64,000 bases of DNA, taken from positions 1 to 64,000 of the forward strand of contig SYFT01000004.1 of assembly GCA_005799825.1 (NCBI GenBank), given 5' to 3'. Position numbers and translations under genes: made by a program. Below the pieces are notes generated by a model. The model did not search any database, had not been told where the DNA came from, and saw nothing but the letters and a program-made list of their open reading frames with translations. This document shows, one piece after another, positions 1 to 9,656 of the stretch (positions are counted from its first letter, which is position 1; every line of letters begins with the position of its first letter). The stretch comes from Acidobacteriota bacterium. GTDB taxonomy: Bacteria; Acidobacteriota; Vicinamibacteria; Vicinamibacterales; SCN-69-37.

Positions 1-147
1 AGTCGTACGCGCACACCTGAGTCGCGACCTGCGCGGCTACCGGACGTGGCCGGCCCGTCGCCACGCGCTTGCGAGGGCGGCGGCGGGGCACCTGCAAGCC
101 CGCCGGCCGCCACAGCCGATGCGCGCGGTCCGGACTCATCAACCTAA
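1..147 (+). CDS. possible C-terminal tail of a gene entering from the left edge (partial)
   Basis: Frame 1 is open from the first base to a TAA at 145-147 and would encode 48 residues rich in Pro, Ala, Gly and Arg. It has no recognisable domain. Such composition could be the disordered tail of a plus-strand protein converging on the amidohydrolase that ends at 309, but an open frame of this length is common by chance in GC-rich DNA. Bases 148-308 hold nothing I recognise; the 63-codon ORF at 69-260 looks spurious. Confidence 0.18.
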   Translation, partial: SRTRTPESRPARLPDVAGPSPRACEGGGGAPASPPAATADARGPDSST

Positions 148-308
148 ACCGCCGATACTGGACTCTCTCATTTCCCGAGGGCGCTATTTTGTCAGGTCTC
201 AACTGGTCTGGAAAACGCCTAGCAGGTCACAGAGGATCGCTGGGCGAAACGCCTGCCTGAGGGCGTTGGAGTGGCTGTTTGCAAAACCGTAGCGCGGATC
301 AGTTGCCT

Positions 309-1784
309 TCAGCGCCCGCCGCCGCGGCCACCGCCCCGTCCCGCACCCGCCGCGGTCATAGTGATCTCAATGGGTCGTCCGTCGATGAAGACGTGACGCA
401 CGCGCGTGGCGGCTTCGAACAGGTCGCCGTCGGTGACGAGGATGTTCGCGATCTTGCCCTGTTCGATTGAGCCCACGCGATCGGCGGCACCGGCGATTCG
501 CGCGGCCTCAAGAGTCAGCGCTTTGAGCGCGGCGTCAGCCGTCAGGTTGCCTTCCTTGACCGTTCGGGCGGCATTGCGTACGAAGTCTGACGGCAGCGAT
601 GTGCCGCCGCTCGTGAAGGCAAAGGGCACACCGGCCTGCGCCAGCATCGCCGGTACTTTCGGGGCATCGGCCGCCGCCTGCATCGCGCGCAGCGAATCCC
701 CGCTGCCGAAAGCCGAGATCGTCAACACGCGCCCTCCGCCGCCGCCACCGGCAGGTGCACCAGCGCCCGCGCCGCGGAAGTTCACGCCGTAGATCACGCT
801 CGCCTTTGCCTTCTGCAGGTCTTCGATGCGCAATCCCGCGCCGGCGCCGCCCACGATGATCGGGTCGAGGCCGAAGTCACGCGCCATTAGCAGCGACCGG
901 TCGATCTCGCGGCCTTCGTTCGCGTCGAACGCCACCGGCATCTGCTTCGCGAGCGCCGGCTTTAGCGCGTCAAGCGACGGCTCCACGAGCGGCCGCGGTC
1001 CACGAGCGCCAGTCTTTTCGTAGATCGCCGTGGCATCACGCTGCCACTGCGCGTCCAGGAATCCCTGACGCGTAAATGCGATCGTACCAAGGAGCGAGTT
1101 CGGGTACCCCGTCCCGCCGCCGCGTCCGCCGATATTCACATGCTGGGCGACAGGCGCCTTCACCACGGCGAGACCGCGTCGATAGTCCGCAATGGTGCTG
1201 ATCTGCGGATCCTCGGGCGGATACATGGTGTTGACCAGCGCGCTCTGGCCCTTGAAGATGCCCTGCGAGGGCACAGCCAGGACGCTCGTGATGCCGGCCT
1301 GCGCCATCTGGCTCAGGGCGTCGCTCGCTTCGACGAGGTCTTCAGCGGCCTGATAATCGGGACGAAGGATGGCCGCGCGCTTCGCGCGGTCGACTTCCTC
1401 AAGCGTGGCAAACGTCGCGCCACCTCCGCCGCCACGGCTCCCGCTACCCCCGCGTCCTGCCGCTGGATCCTGTGCGGCTGGTGCCGACGCTTCGAGCGGC
1501 GCCGCGCTGGCCATGTCGATGAGACCCGGGTAAACCGTCAGCCCGGTGCCGTCGGTGACGATGGCATCAGCCGGGATGGCGATGTTCGCCCCCACCGCCT
1601 GGATCACGCCATCGCGCATGACGATGGAGCCGTTGTCAATCACCGTCCCTGCGACGGTGACGATCTTTGCGCCCTTGATGGCGTACGTGAGGCCGGCCGG
1701 TGCCGCGCCCCCCGTGAGGGTGAACGTGAGCGTCGCGACGAGAATCGCAGCGCCCTGAATGATGAATGTTCTCAGGTTTCGCAT
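309..1784 (-). CDS. secreted amidohydrolase-family protein, metal site apparently lost
   Basis: 491 aa with an N-terminal signal-like segment (about residues 1-28), then the amidohydrolase composite-domain start (YAIKGAKIVTVAG). The C-terminus, ending in a family-typical ANILVTDGDL stretch, is also present. Active members carry a His-x-His metal pair in the GLIDAHSH segment; here the equivalent segment near residues 87-95 reads GLIDMASAAP, so both histidines are missing. A Gly/Arg-rich insertion near 110-120 and a Gly-rich C-terminus flank the fold. It lies 11 bp downstream of the larger amidohydrolase and probably shares its mRNA. Inference: a non-catalytic partner or binding protein in the cell envelope. 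The family assignment is firm, the function is not. Confidence 0.8.
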   Translation of the reverse strand: MRNLRTFIIQGAAILVATLTFTLTGGAAPAGLTYAIKGAKIVTVAGTVIDNGSIVMRDGVIQAVGANIAIPADAIVTDGTGLTVYPGLIDMASAAPLEASAPAAQDPAAGRGGSGSRGGGGGATFATLEEVDRAKRAAILRPDYQAAEDLVEASDALSQMAQAGITSVLAVPSQGIFKGQSALVNTMYPPEDPQISTIADYRRGLAVVKAPVAQHVNIGGRGGGTGYPNSLLGTIAFTRQGFLDAQWQRDATAIYEKTGARGPRPLVEPSLDALKPALAKQMPVAFDANEGREIDRSLLMARDFGLDPIIVGGAGAGLRIEDLQKAKASVIYGVNFRGAGAGAPAGGGGGGRVLTISAFGSGDSLRAMQAAADAPKVPAMLAQAGVPFAFTSGGTSLPSDFVRNAARTVKEGNLTADAALKALTLEAARIAGAADRVGSIEQGKIANILVTDGDLFEAATRVRHVFIDGRPIEITMTAAGAGRGGGRGGGR

Positions 1785-1795
1785 GTCGATTTCTC

Positions 1796-4432
1796 CTACT
1801 GCCGCCCCATGTAACGGTTGAATAGTTCCGTCTGCTTATTCTGCAGCGCCACTTCTTTCCCGGCAATGACCACGTGCAGCACTCGCGACCGGATTTCCAT
1901 CGCGTCGCCGTTGGTCACCACCAGGTTGGCCACCTTGCCGGGTTCAATGCTGCCCACAAGCGCGTCGGCGCCGAAGATCTTCGCGGCATCAAGCGTCATG
2001 GCGCGCAGGGCGCCCTCCTTGCTGAGTCCCCAGGCCACAGACATCGCCGCCTGGAAGGGAATCAGGCGGACGTTCTGGAAGCCGCCGCTCGAGAATGCGA
2101 ACGTCACGCCAGCCTTCTCCAGTTCGCCCGCCGCCTGATACGTGGCCGCGTGGAACGCGTCGTCGCCCTGTGGCAACTCCAGCACGTTGCTGATGATGAC
2201 CGGTACGCTCGCCGCCTTGAGCGCCGCCGCGCTGGCCACCGCCGTCGCCGGGCTTGTCCGAATCACGATGTTCACCCCCTGGCGCTGCGCCCAGGCCATC
2301 GCCTGTGTGATGGCCGCCTGGCTGCCGGCGCTCACGTAAAACGCCTGCTGCTTGCTGAGGATGGGCAGGAAGGGTTCGAGGTTCCAATTCTTCTCTCGCG
2401 CCGGATTGGTGCCATAGACCTTGGCTTGTGCCAGAAGCGCTTCAAGTTCGCGCAATCCCGAATTGCCGCCGGCGCCGCCCGCACGGCCGCCCGCCGGGAA
2501 CCCGCCACCGCGGCCTCCGCCACCACCGCCCGGGAATGAAAACGCGAGCCCCGCAGCCGGCCGCACCACGTTCTCCTCCCACGTCCAGCCATCCAGGTTC
2601 ATGAGCGGCACTTCGCCGCCGATGATGCCGCCGCCGGGGAAAATGCCCGCTGACGTGATGCCTTCGGTGCGCGCGACCGCGATGGCGTCGCTGTCCGACT
2701 GATACGCCACGCGCGTGCGCAGCATCTGGTTGAACGGCAGCATCTCATTCACATCGTCGTAGCTGCGGACGCCGGGCTCGTTGAGGCCGAGGTCGGTCTG
2801 CGCGTCGATGAATCCCGGATACACGCTGCCGCCTTTGGCATCCACCACACGAGCGCCCGAAGGCACGCTGACGTTGGCGCCGACGGCCTGAATCAGATTG
2901 CCCCGTATGACGACGGTGCCCTTCGGAATAACCGGTGCAGACACCGGATGAATGCGGGCGTTGGTGATGGCCCAGGTGCCGCCATTCGCGTTGTACGCGA
3001 CCTTGCCCGCCTCAGGCGTGATGTTGAAGAGGTTCGCGGTGACGGCCGGTGCAGTGGCGGCGTCGCCGGCGCGGCCACCGCCGCCAGGAAATGATGCGCG
3101 CTGTTTCTCGACGTCAGCAGCCTTTGCCAGATCCACCACGCGGTCGTAGTAGACCTTGCCGTCGATGTATGTCTGGTCAACGATGGCGAACGTGCTGAGC
3201 GGATGGTTGTTCCAGAGCACCACGTCGGCGTCCTTGCCAACATCTAGGGAGCCCACGCGGTTCTCAATGCGCAGCTGGCGTGCCGGATTCATAGTGACCA
3301 TGGCGATGGCCTGGTCGTCGCTGACGTCACCCCAACGCACGGACTTGGCGGCTTCGGTGTTCAGCCGGCGCGCGTGTTCCGCGCTATCCGAGTTAATCGA
3401 TACGTTCACGCCCTTATGGGTCATGAGGCCGGCGTTGCCGGGGATGGCATCTTCGGCTTCGATCTTGTAGCCCCACCAGTCAGAGAAGGTGGACGCGCCC
3501 GCGCCGTGGGCCGCAATTTCCTTGGCCACCTTGTAACCCTCGAGCACGTGCTGGAAGGTGGCGATCTTGAAGCCCATCTCGTCGGCGACTCGAATCATCA
3601 TCAGGATTTCGTCGGCGCGGTACGAGTGGCAGTGGACAAGGCGTTTGCCCTCAAGAACCTCGACGAGTGCGTCAAGCTGCAGATCCCGACGCGGTGGAAT
3701 CGTATTCGCCTTGTCGGCCGACGCGTTGTAGGCCGCCCAGTCCTTCTGATATTTTTTTGCGCGTGTGAATGCGTCGCGGATGACAAACTCCACGCCTTGC
3801 CGCGTTGCGGGATAACGGGGCGGACCGCCACCCTGCAGGCCGCCGGCACCACCACCCTGGCGCTTGGGATTCTCACCGAGCGCGAACTTGATGCCGGGCA
3901 TCGACCCTTCGAAGATGAGGTCGTCACCTTTCTCGCCCCCCCAGCGCAGCTTGATCGTCACCGACCCGCCGCCGATCGGATTGGCGCTGCCGTGCAGGAT
4001 GTTGGCGGTGGTCAGGCCACCCGCCAGATCGCGCTGGATGGCGATGTTGGTCGGGTTGAGCACCTGGCCCATGTCAGTCATCGAACTGACCGCCGTGGCG
4101 CCTTCATTGATGGCGTCGTTGCCGATGTGCGAGTGCGCATCGATGAGGCCGGGCGTCACGAACTTGCCCGTGCCGTCCACGACAGTCGCGCCGGCCGGCA
4201 CTTGGACGTTGGCGCCGATGGCGGCAATCTTGCCGCCACGCATCACGATGGTGCCGTTGTTGATGGTGCCTCGCGACACCGTGATCAGTGTCGCGTTCCG
4301 AATTGCGACGACCGAGGGGCCTGGTGCCTGAACCGGGGCTTGGCCCGAGAGCCGCGCCGCAGACTCGGGAATCAAAACTGCCGCAATCAGCGCCAATCCA
4401 AGAACGAAAGAGCGGATGCCTCGACGTGCCAA
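1796..4432 (-). CDS. secreted two-domain amidohydrolase (active N-domain plus degenerate C-domain)
   Basis: 878 aa, about twice the usual length. A signal peptide (about 1-30) precedes a first amidohydrolase domain that keeps the metal-binding HSH (residues 100-102) in GLIDAHSHIG. It also keeps a second histidine region (LVHCHSYRADE) and a late Asp in NSDSAEHARRL, so it is probably a functional metal-dependent hydrolase. A second amidohydrolase-like domain begins near residue 480, but its metal segment reads GFIDAQTDLG without histidines, and it carries a Gly/Arg-rich insertion. The protein therefore fuses an active and an inactive copy, followed by another inactive copy as a separate gene (309-1784). 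The substrate is unknown; imidazolonepropionase- or peptidase-like members are the nearest group. Confidence 0.82.
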   Translation of the reverse strand: MARRGIRSFVLGLALIAAVLIPESAARLSGQAPVQAPGPSVVAIRNATLITVSRGTINNGTIVMRGGKIAAIGANVQVPAGATVVDGTGKFVTPGLIDAHSHIGNDAINEGATAVSSMTDMGQVLNPTNIAIQRDLAGGLTTANILHGSANPIGGGSVTIKLRWGGEKGDDLIFEGSMPGIKFALGENPKRQGGGAGGLQGGGPPRYPATRQGVEFVIRDAFTRAKKYQKDWAAYNASADKANTIPPRRDLQLDALVEVLEGKRLVHCHSYRADEILMMIRVADEMGFKIATFQHVLEGYKVAKEIAAHGAGASTFSDWWGYKIEAEDAIPGNAGLMTHKGVNVSINSDSAEHARRLNTEAAKSVRWGDVSDDQAIAMVTMNPARQLRIENRVGSLDVGKDADVVLWNNHPLSTFAIVDQTYIDGKVYYDRVVDLAKAADVEKQRASFPGGGGRAGDAATAPAVTANLFNITPEAGKVAYNANGGTWAITNARIHPVSAPVIPKGTVVIRGNLIQAVGANVSVPSGARVVDAKGGSVYPGFIDAQTDLGLNEPGVRSYDDVNEMLPFNQMLRTRVAYQSDSDAIAVARTEGITSAGIFPGGGIIGGEVPLMNLDGWTWEENVVRPAAGLAFSFPGGGGGGRGGGFPAGGRAGGAGGNSGLRELEALLAQAKVYGTNPAREKNWNLEPFLPILSKQQAFYVSAGSQAAITQAMAWAQRQGVNIVIRTSPATAVASAAALKAASVPVIISNVLELPQGDDAFHAATYQAAGELEKAGVTFAFSSGGFQNVRLIPFQAAMSVAWGLSKEGALRAMTLDAAKIFGADALVGSIEPGKVANLVVTNGDAMEIRSRVLHVVIAGKEVALQNKQTELFNRYMGRQ

Positions 4433-4466
4433 TGATGCCTCCAGGGAGATGGAACTTTCAGAGACT

Positions 4467-4946
4467 CTAGCGTACTGGGGAAGTTGGGAAGTTAGGAACT
4501 GAGGAACTCCGAATCACGATCAACCAGTAGGCGCCGGCGGACCAGAGGCCACACCACGCGCCGAGCGCGGCCCAGCGCAAGGCCATCTTTACGGTGTCCA
4601 TGTCCGGGGCCGGACGGACGTCGAGCACAAGATTCGTGCCCATGACGTAGCCGTCAAACAACAGGAACGGGGTTGAGCCGAGGATGATACCGGCCATCGC
4701 GTGGCGCCTGAAGCCGGTGTGTCCCAGATGCGCCAGCCGATGCGCCAGGGGACCACCGGCCGCAACAATGAGGAAAAACGCGACCGGTGCCGAGAAGGCG
4801 GCGTAGAGCAGGATGCTGTCCTGCACGAGGGGCCAGCCCCGCTCTCCGAACCAGCCCACCTGAAAAAAATAGAGGGCGCCGAATATCGCGGCAATCGCCA
4901 GGGGTGTGGCGCACGTCGCGGCGATCACTCCCAGCGCAATCCGCAT
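4467..4946 (-). CDS. small multi-pass membrane protein of unknown function
   Basis: 159 aa with about four hydrophobic segments, for example ALGVIAATCATPLAIAAIFGALYFF at the N-terminus. I recognise no family. It starts 4 bp after the argF stop codon, so it is likely the last gene of the argCBDAJF transcription unit or is read through from it. Its final residues (SSSVPNFPTSPVR) are encoded by a four-unit octamer repeat array, which suggests that the repeat has replaced or extended the original C-terminus. Confidence 0.6.
   Translation of the reverse strand: MRIALGVIAATCATPLAIAAIFGALYFFQVGWFGERGWPLVQDSILLYAAFSAPVAFFLIVAAGGPLAHRLAHLGHTGFRRHAMAGIILGSTPFLLFDGYVMGTNLVLDVRPAPDMDTVKMALRWAALGAWCGLWSAGAYWLIVIRSSSVPNFPTSPVR
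4477..4508. repeat. octamer short tandem repeat array, 4 units
   Basis: On the minus strand the units are AGTTCCTC, AGTTCCTA, ACTTCCCA and ACTTCCCC, exactly 8 bp apart. They overlap the 3' end of the 159-aa membrane protein gene. A related array of ANTTCCNN octamers lies at 24936-24973. Confidence 0.65.
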
Positions 4947-4950
4947 CAGC

Positions 4951-5879
<929 letters not shown>

Positions 5880-5883
<4 letters not shown>

Positions 5884-7103
5884 GTCCGGTACTCCGCGTT
5901 AATCTTGACGTATTCCTGACTGAAATCGCAGGTCCACATCGTCGCCTCGTCTGTGCCGCCTGTGCCCAGGTCCACCGTGATGACCATCCGTTCCTGCCCA
6001 AGCACCGTGGCGGCGGCTGCGGCACGCTCGTCAAAAGGCACGCCATTGACGAAGAGATCCACATCGCCGATGTGTACGGATGCGGCGTCGAGCACAAAGC
6101 GGGCGCCCGATCGTCCGGCCGCGGCGATCAGGCGGCCCCAATTCGGGTCGCTGCCGTGGATGGCGGTCTTGACCAGCGGCGAGTTGCAGATCGTCCGCGC
6201 GGCGAGCCTCGCGTCAGCCAGCGATGCGGCCCCGGTGACCCGCAGGGTCACGAGTTTGGTAGCACCCTCGCCGCCCCGCACGATCTCTCGCGCCAGGTAG
6301 CCCGCCACCACGCGCAGCGGTTCCATTAGCGCGGGGTCCGCCGGGTCGGTGATGTCCACGCCCGAAAAGCCGGACGCCATCAGCAGCACGCAGTCGTTCG
6401 TCGAGCATTCGCCGTCCACGGTGATGGCGTTGAATGTCTCGTCGCACACCTGGCGCAGTGCCACCTTGAGGACCTCGGGGGCGACGCTGGCATCGGTCGT
6501 GAGAAAGCCGAGCATGGTGGCCATCCGCGGTTCGATCATTCCCGAGCCCTTGGTCATGCCCCCGACAGTCACGCGGCCTTTTGGTGTGTCGATGACGGCC
6601 GCACACGACTTCGGAAACGGGTCCGTCGTCATGATGGCGCGTGTGGCGTCGGCGCCGCCGTCAGTAGAAAGTGCTGCGGTCGCCTGGGCGATGCCCGCCT
6701 TGATCTTCCCGAGGTTCAACGGCACGCCGATGACGCCAGTGGACGAAACAAAGATATGGCCGGTGTCACAGCCCAGCGCCGTCGCTGCTGCCGCCGACAT
6801 TTGCCGGGCCACCTCCATGCCGGCGTCCCCCGTGCACGCGTTAGCGCAGCCGCTGTTGACGACTACGCCCGCGCAGAGGCCTCCGGACTGATCGAGGTGG
6901 TCCCGCGAGACCACGACCGGCGCAGCCACGGCCAGGTTCGTGGTGAACACCGCCGCCGCAGGCACGGGGCCGCGCGTGGACGCGATCAGGCACAAGTCGA
7001 GCGGGTGTGTGACGGGGTTCGGCTTTTTGATGCCGCAGTAGACGCCGGCCGCAGTAAACCCTGCAGGGGTGGTCACGCCGCCTTCGATGAGACGCGCCGT
7101 CAT
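5880..7103 (-). CDS. argJ: glutamate N-acetyltransferase / amino-acid acetyltransferase
   Basis: 407 aa from the ATG at 7103. The longer ORF to 7262 would add 53 residues with no family resemblance and would run into the upstream gene. ArgJ recycles the acetyl group from N-acetylornithine to glutamate and self-cleaves into two chains. The cleavage/nucleophile region is clear in TKGSGMIEPRMATMLGFLT, where the Thr of MATML is the catalytic residue. The later NSPLVKTAIHGSDPNWGR segment is also typical. The start lies 2 bp after the stop of the GNAT argA. Because a separate acetylglutamate synthase is encoded next door, ArgJ here could be the monofunctional type; sequence alone does not settle this. 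Confidence 0.95.
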
Positions 7104-7105
7104 GG

Positions 7106-7636
7106 TCAGGCCACCCGCGCGCGCGAGCGCTCCGCGGTCACCAGCGGACTGCTGCGACGATACAACTGCTGCGTCTGAAGCGGCAGCACTACGGCGTGCT
7201 GTGCGCACTTGCGAAAGAGTGGGCAGCCGACGCAGTCGGTCATGATTTTTTCGGGCACCCACACGTGCGGCACGATCGAGAACCCCTGCCGCACGAAGAA
7301 TCGCGCGTCGTGCGCGAACGCGGTGAGTGTATCGAATCCCCTCGTCCGCGCGCGTGTGCGCAGTTCGCCTACCAGGCGATATGCGAGGCCCACGCCGCGA
7401 AAGTCGCGCGAGACGACGAGCGACCGCACCTCGGCGACCTTCTTGGAAAGCGGCGCCAATTCAGCGCAGGCCGCAATCCGTCCAGTCACGTCACAGACGA
7501 TGAATCGATCAGCGTGGACGCGCAGTTCCGCTAGCTCGCGTGGCAACAAATGACCCTCGTCCAAATGGTCGGTCACAAGCGCGTGAATCGCCTCGGCGTC
7601 CGCGGCAGTCGCGGGCCGGATGATCAGATCGGTCAC
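7106..7636 (-). CDS. argA: N-acetylglutamate synthase, short GNAT type
   Basis: 176 aa, a single GNAT domain that acetylates glutamate with acetyl-CoA as the first step of the pathway. It shows VRSLVVSRDFRGVGLAYRL, matching the acetyl-CoA pyrophosphate loop. It also has a C-terminal cysteine set (TDCVGCPLFRKCAQ) that I associate with standalone ArgA-like acetyltransferases in arg clusters; those cysteines may bind a metal, which is inference. The gene sits between argD and argJ, overlapping argD by 4 bp, and this context supports the arginine role over a generic acetyltransferase. Confidence 0.85.
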   Translation of the reverse strand: MTDLIIRPATAADAEAIHALVTDHLDEGHLLPRELAELRVHADRFIVCDVTGRIAACAELAPLSKKVAEVRSLVVSRDFRGVGLAYRLVGELRTRARTRGFDTLTAFAHDARFFVRQGFSIVPHVWVPEKIMTDCVGCPLFRKCAQHAVVLPLQTQQLYRRSSPLVTAERSRARVA

Positions 7637-8850
7637 GGGGCAGTCCCTCCCGCCATGATGGCGTCTTCGAGCAGCGGCAGCGCCGCATCCACGTCCGCCG
7701 TCGTGATGATGTACGGCGGCAACAGTCTCACCACGGTGGTGCTGGTGCGGTTGATCAGCAGACCGCGCTCAAACGCGGCGGCCACGACGGGCGCCGCGTC
7801 GAACGCCAGGTCCACGCCCACCATCAGTCCCGCGCCGCGGACATCCTTGATGGCCGGGAGCCGGCGCTGCATCGCCCGCAAACCCGAGAACAACCGATCC
7901 GAAGCCGCCGACATCGACGCGGTGAGCGCAGGCGAGGACAACACCTCGAGAAACACCAGCGCCGCTCGGCAGGCCAGGAGGTTGCCGCCATACGTGCTGC
8001 CGTGATCACCCGGCGTCGCGGCGGCGGCCACGGCGTTCGAGAACATCGCGACGCCCACCGGCATCCCGGCACCCAGAGCCTTACCCAGTGCGACCAGGTC
8101 GGGAGTCAGGCCCAGCGTCTGGCTGTAAAGGAACGCACCAGTCCGCCCCGATCCGCTCTGCACTTCGTCGGCGATGAGCAGCGCGCCCGTGCGCGCGCAT
8201 GCCGCTTCAATGGCGGCCGCCATCGCCGCAGGAATCGGCCGCACTCCACCCTCGCCCTGAATCGGTTCGACGACGATGGCTGCAGTGGTGTCATCAACCA
8301 GCGCGTCGAATCCCGCCACATCAGTGGGATCCGCAAAAACAACGTTCGGGACGAGCGGCGCAAATGGCGCACGGTAGTGATCGTCCCACGTCACCGACAA
8401 CGCACCCATCGTGCGCCCGTGGAAGGAGTGGGTGAACGCGACATACTTTGTCCGACTGGTCGCGCCCTGCGAATACCAGTAGCGGCGCGCGAATTTCAGG
8501 CACGCTTCCACGGCCTCTGCGCCGCTGTTGCAGAAGAACGCACGGTCAAGTCCTGTGCGCGCGGCCAGCCGCGTGGCGACTTCGGCCTGCAGGGGATGGT
8601 AGAAGAGGTTCGACGTGTGCAGCAGGGCGCGCGCTTGGGCGCCGATGGCGTCGGCCAGGCCCTTGTGGCCATGGCCGAGAGCCACCACGCCCACGCCCGA
8701 GATGAAGTCGAGGTACTTGCACCCCTCGCCGGTGAACAGGTGTGCGCCTTCGCCGCGCTCGAACACGATCGGCGTGCGGCGATACACCTGCAGGATGTGC
8801 AGGGCTTCAAGTTCCTGAACCGAATGCGTCACCGTTGAAGATGTGTGCAT
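7633..8850 (-). CDS. argD: acetylornithine aminotransferase
   Basis: 405 aa from the ATG at 8850; the ORF extension to 9162 is only the shadow of argB. It is a PLP class-III aminotransferase converting N-acetylglutamate semialdehyde and glutamate to N-acetylornithine and 2-oxoglutarate. It shows DEVQSGSGRTG and LGKALGAGMP, in which the lysine forms the PLP Schiff base, and the N-terminal YLDFISGVGVVALGHGH. The start overlaps argB by 22 bp and the end overlaps argA by 4 bp, implying translational coupling. A succinyldiaminopimelate role is possible, since some ArgD enzymes are dual. Confidence 0.94.
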   Translation of the reverse strand: MHTSSTVTHSVQELEALHILQVYRRTPIVFERGEGAHLFTGEGCKYLDFISGVGVVALGHGHKGLADAIGAQARALLHTSNLFYHPLQAEVATRLAARTGLDRAFFCNSGAEAVEACLKFARRYWYSQGATSRTKYVAFTHSFHGRTMGALSVTWDDHYRAPFAPLVPNVVFADPTDVAGFDALVDDTTAAIVVEPIQGEGGVRPIPAAMAAAIEAACARTGALLIADEVQSGSGRTGAFLYSQTLGLTPDLVALGKALGAGMPVGVAMFSNAVAAAATPGDHGSTYGGNLLACRAALVFLEVLSSPALTASMSAASDRLFSGLRAMQRRLPAIKDVRGAGLMVGVDLAFDAAPVVAAAFERGLLINRTSTTVVRLLPPYIITTADVDAALPLLEDAIMAGGTAP

Positions 8851-9656
8851 CGCTGTCCCACCGTTTGCGCGGTCTTTCTGGCCGCGTGTTGTGTCAGAGT
8901 CGTGCCTGGCAACGCCGCCGGATTCACCCCCGCACCAAAAGTTCGACCGTCCACAAGGCGCACGCTTGGCACACCATCTTCGAGCGCCGCGCGGCAGGCG
9001 CTGAGTTTGGCCACCATGCCCGCCGTGGCGGTGCCGTCGCCAATCAATGCGGCGACGCCGGCGACCGTCACCGCGGGAATCAGTACACCGTCCGCGTCGA
9101 GGACCCCTACCGTGGTGCCGGCGATGATGAGTTCCGCACCCAGCGCCGCCGCTAGGCGGCACGCCATGACGTCCGCGTTGACGTTGAGGATACCGGCGCC
9201 CGTGAGGCCGGATTCGATCCCCAGGCTGGCCACCACCGGCACGTATCCCTGCGTCATCAACAGCTCAAGCAGCGACGGATCCGCATCATCAGGGTCGCCC
9301 ACCAGGCCCAGGTCCAATGCGCGAGCCGCTTCGGCCATTCCCGCATCCACGCCGGTCAAGCCGACGGCCCGCACGCCGGCCATTACCAGCGCCGCGACCA
9401 GTTCAGTATTGGCGGTGCCGGCGAGCACCGCCACGACCGCTTCAAGCGTGGGCGCGTCGGTCAACCGGATGCCATCCACTTTTTGTGGCGCGATCTGACG
9501 CCGCGCCAGCTCCGCATCAATCGCGCGTCCACCGCCGTGCACGACCACCAATGGCCGCGACGCCTGAAGGGCTATGGCCATCTGCGCGAACGCCGCGCGC
9601 GCTGAGGCGGTCTCGATCAGTTCGCCGCCGAGCTTGAGGACGAGTGGCCCGGTCAT
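8829..9656 (-). CDS. argB: acetylglutamate kinase
   Basis: 275 aa amino-acid-kinase fold protein that phosphorylates N-acetylglutamate with ATP. It shows the N-terminal LVLKLGGELIETASARAAF, the glycine loop VVVHGGGRAIDAEL, and the substrate region ILNVNADVMACRLAAALGAE. The start overlaps the argC stop by 4 bp. No extended N-terminal helix is visible ahead of the kinase core, so hexameric arginine feedback of the classical type is not supported by the sequence. The C-terminus runs 22 bp into argD. Confidence 0.94.
   Translation of the reverse strand: MTGPLVLKLGGELIETASARAAFAQMAIALQASRPLVVVHGGGRAIDAELARRQIAPQKVDGIRLTDAPTLEAVVAVLAGTANTELVAALVMAGVRAVGLTGVDAGMAEAARALDLGLVGDPDDADPSLLELLMTQGYVPVVASLGIESGLTGAGILNVNADVMACRLAAALGAELIIAGTTVGVLDADGVLIPAVTVAGVAALIGDGTATAGMVAKLSACRAALEDGVPSVRLVDGRTFGAGVNPAALPGTTLTQHAARKTAQTVGQRCTHLQR

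Noticed and set aside
69-260. 63-codon ORF at the left edge
   Set aside because: Arg/Gly-rich composition without motif or convincing ribosome site, and it overlaps another open frame.
1140-1814. 224-codon plus-strand ORF opposite the amidohydrolase genes (and similar antisense ORFs at 3374-4435 and 8002-8838)
   Set aside because: Arg/His-rich shadow translations typical of the antisense strand of GC-rich genes; no domain signal.
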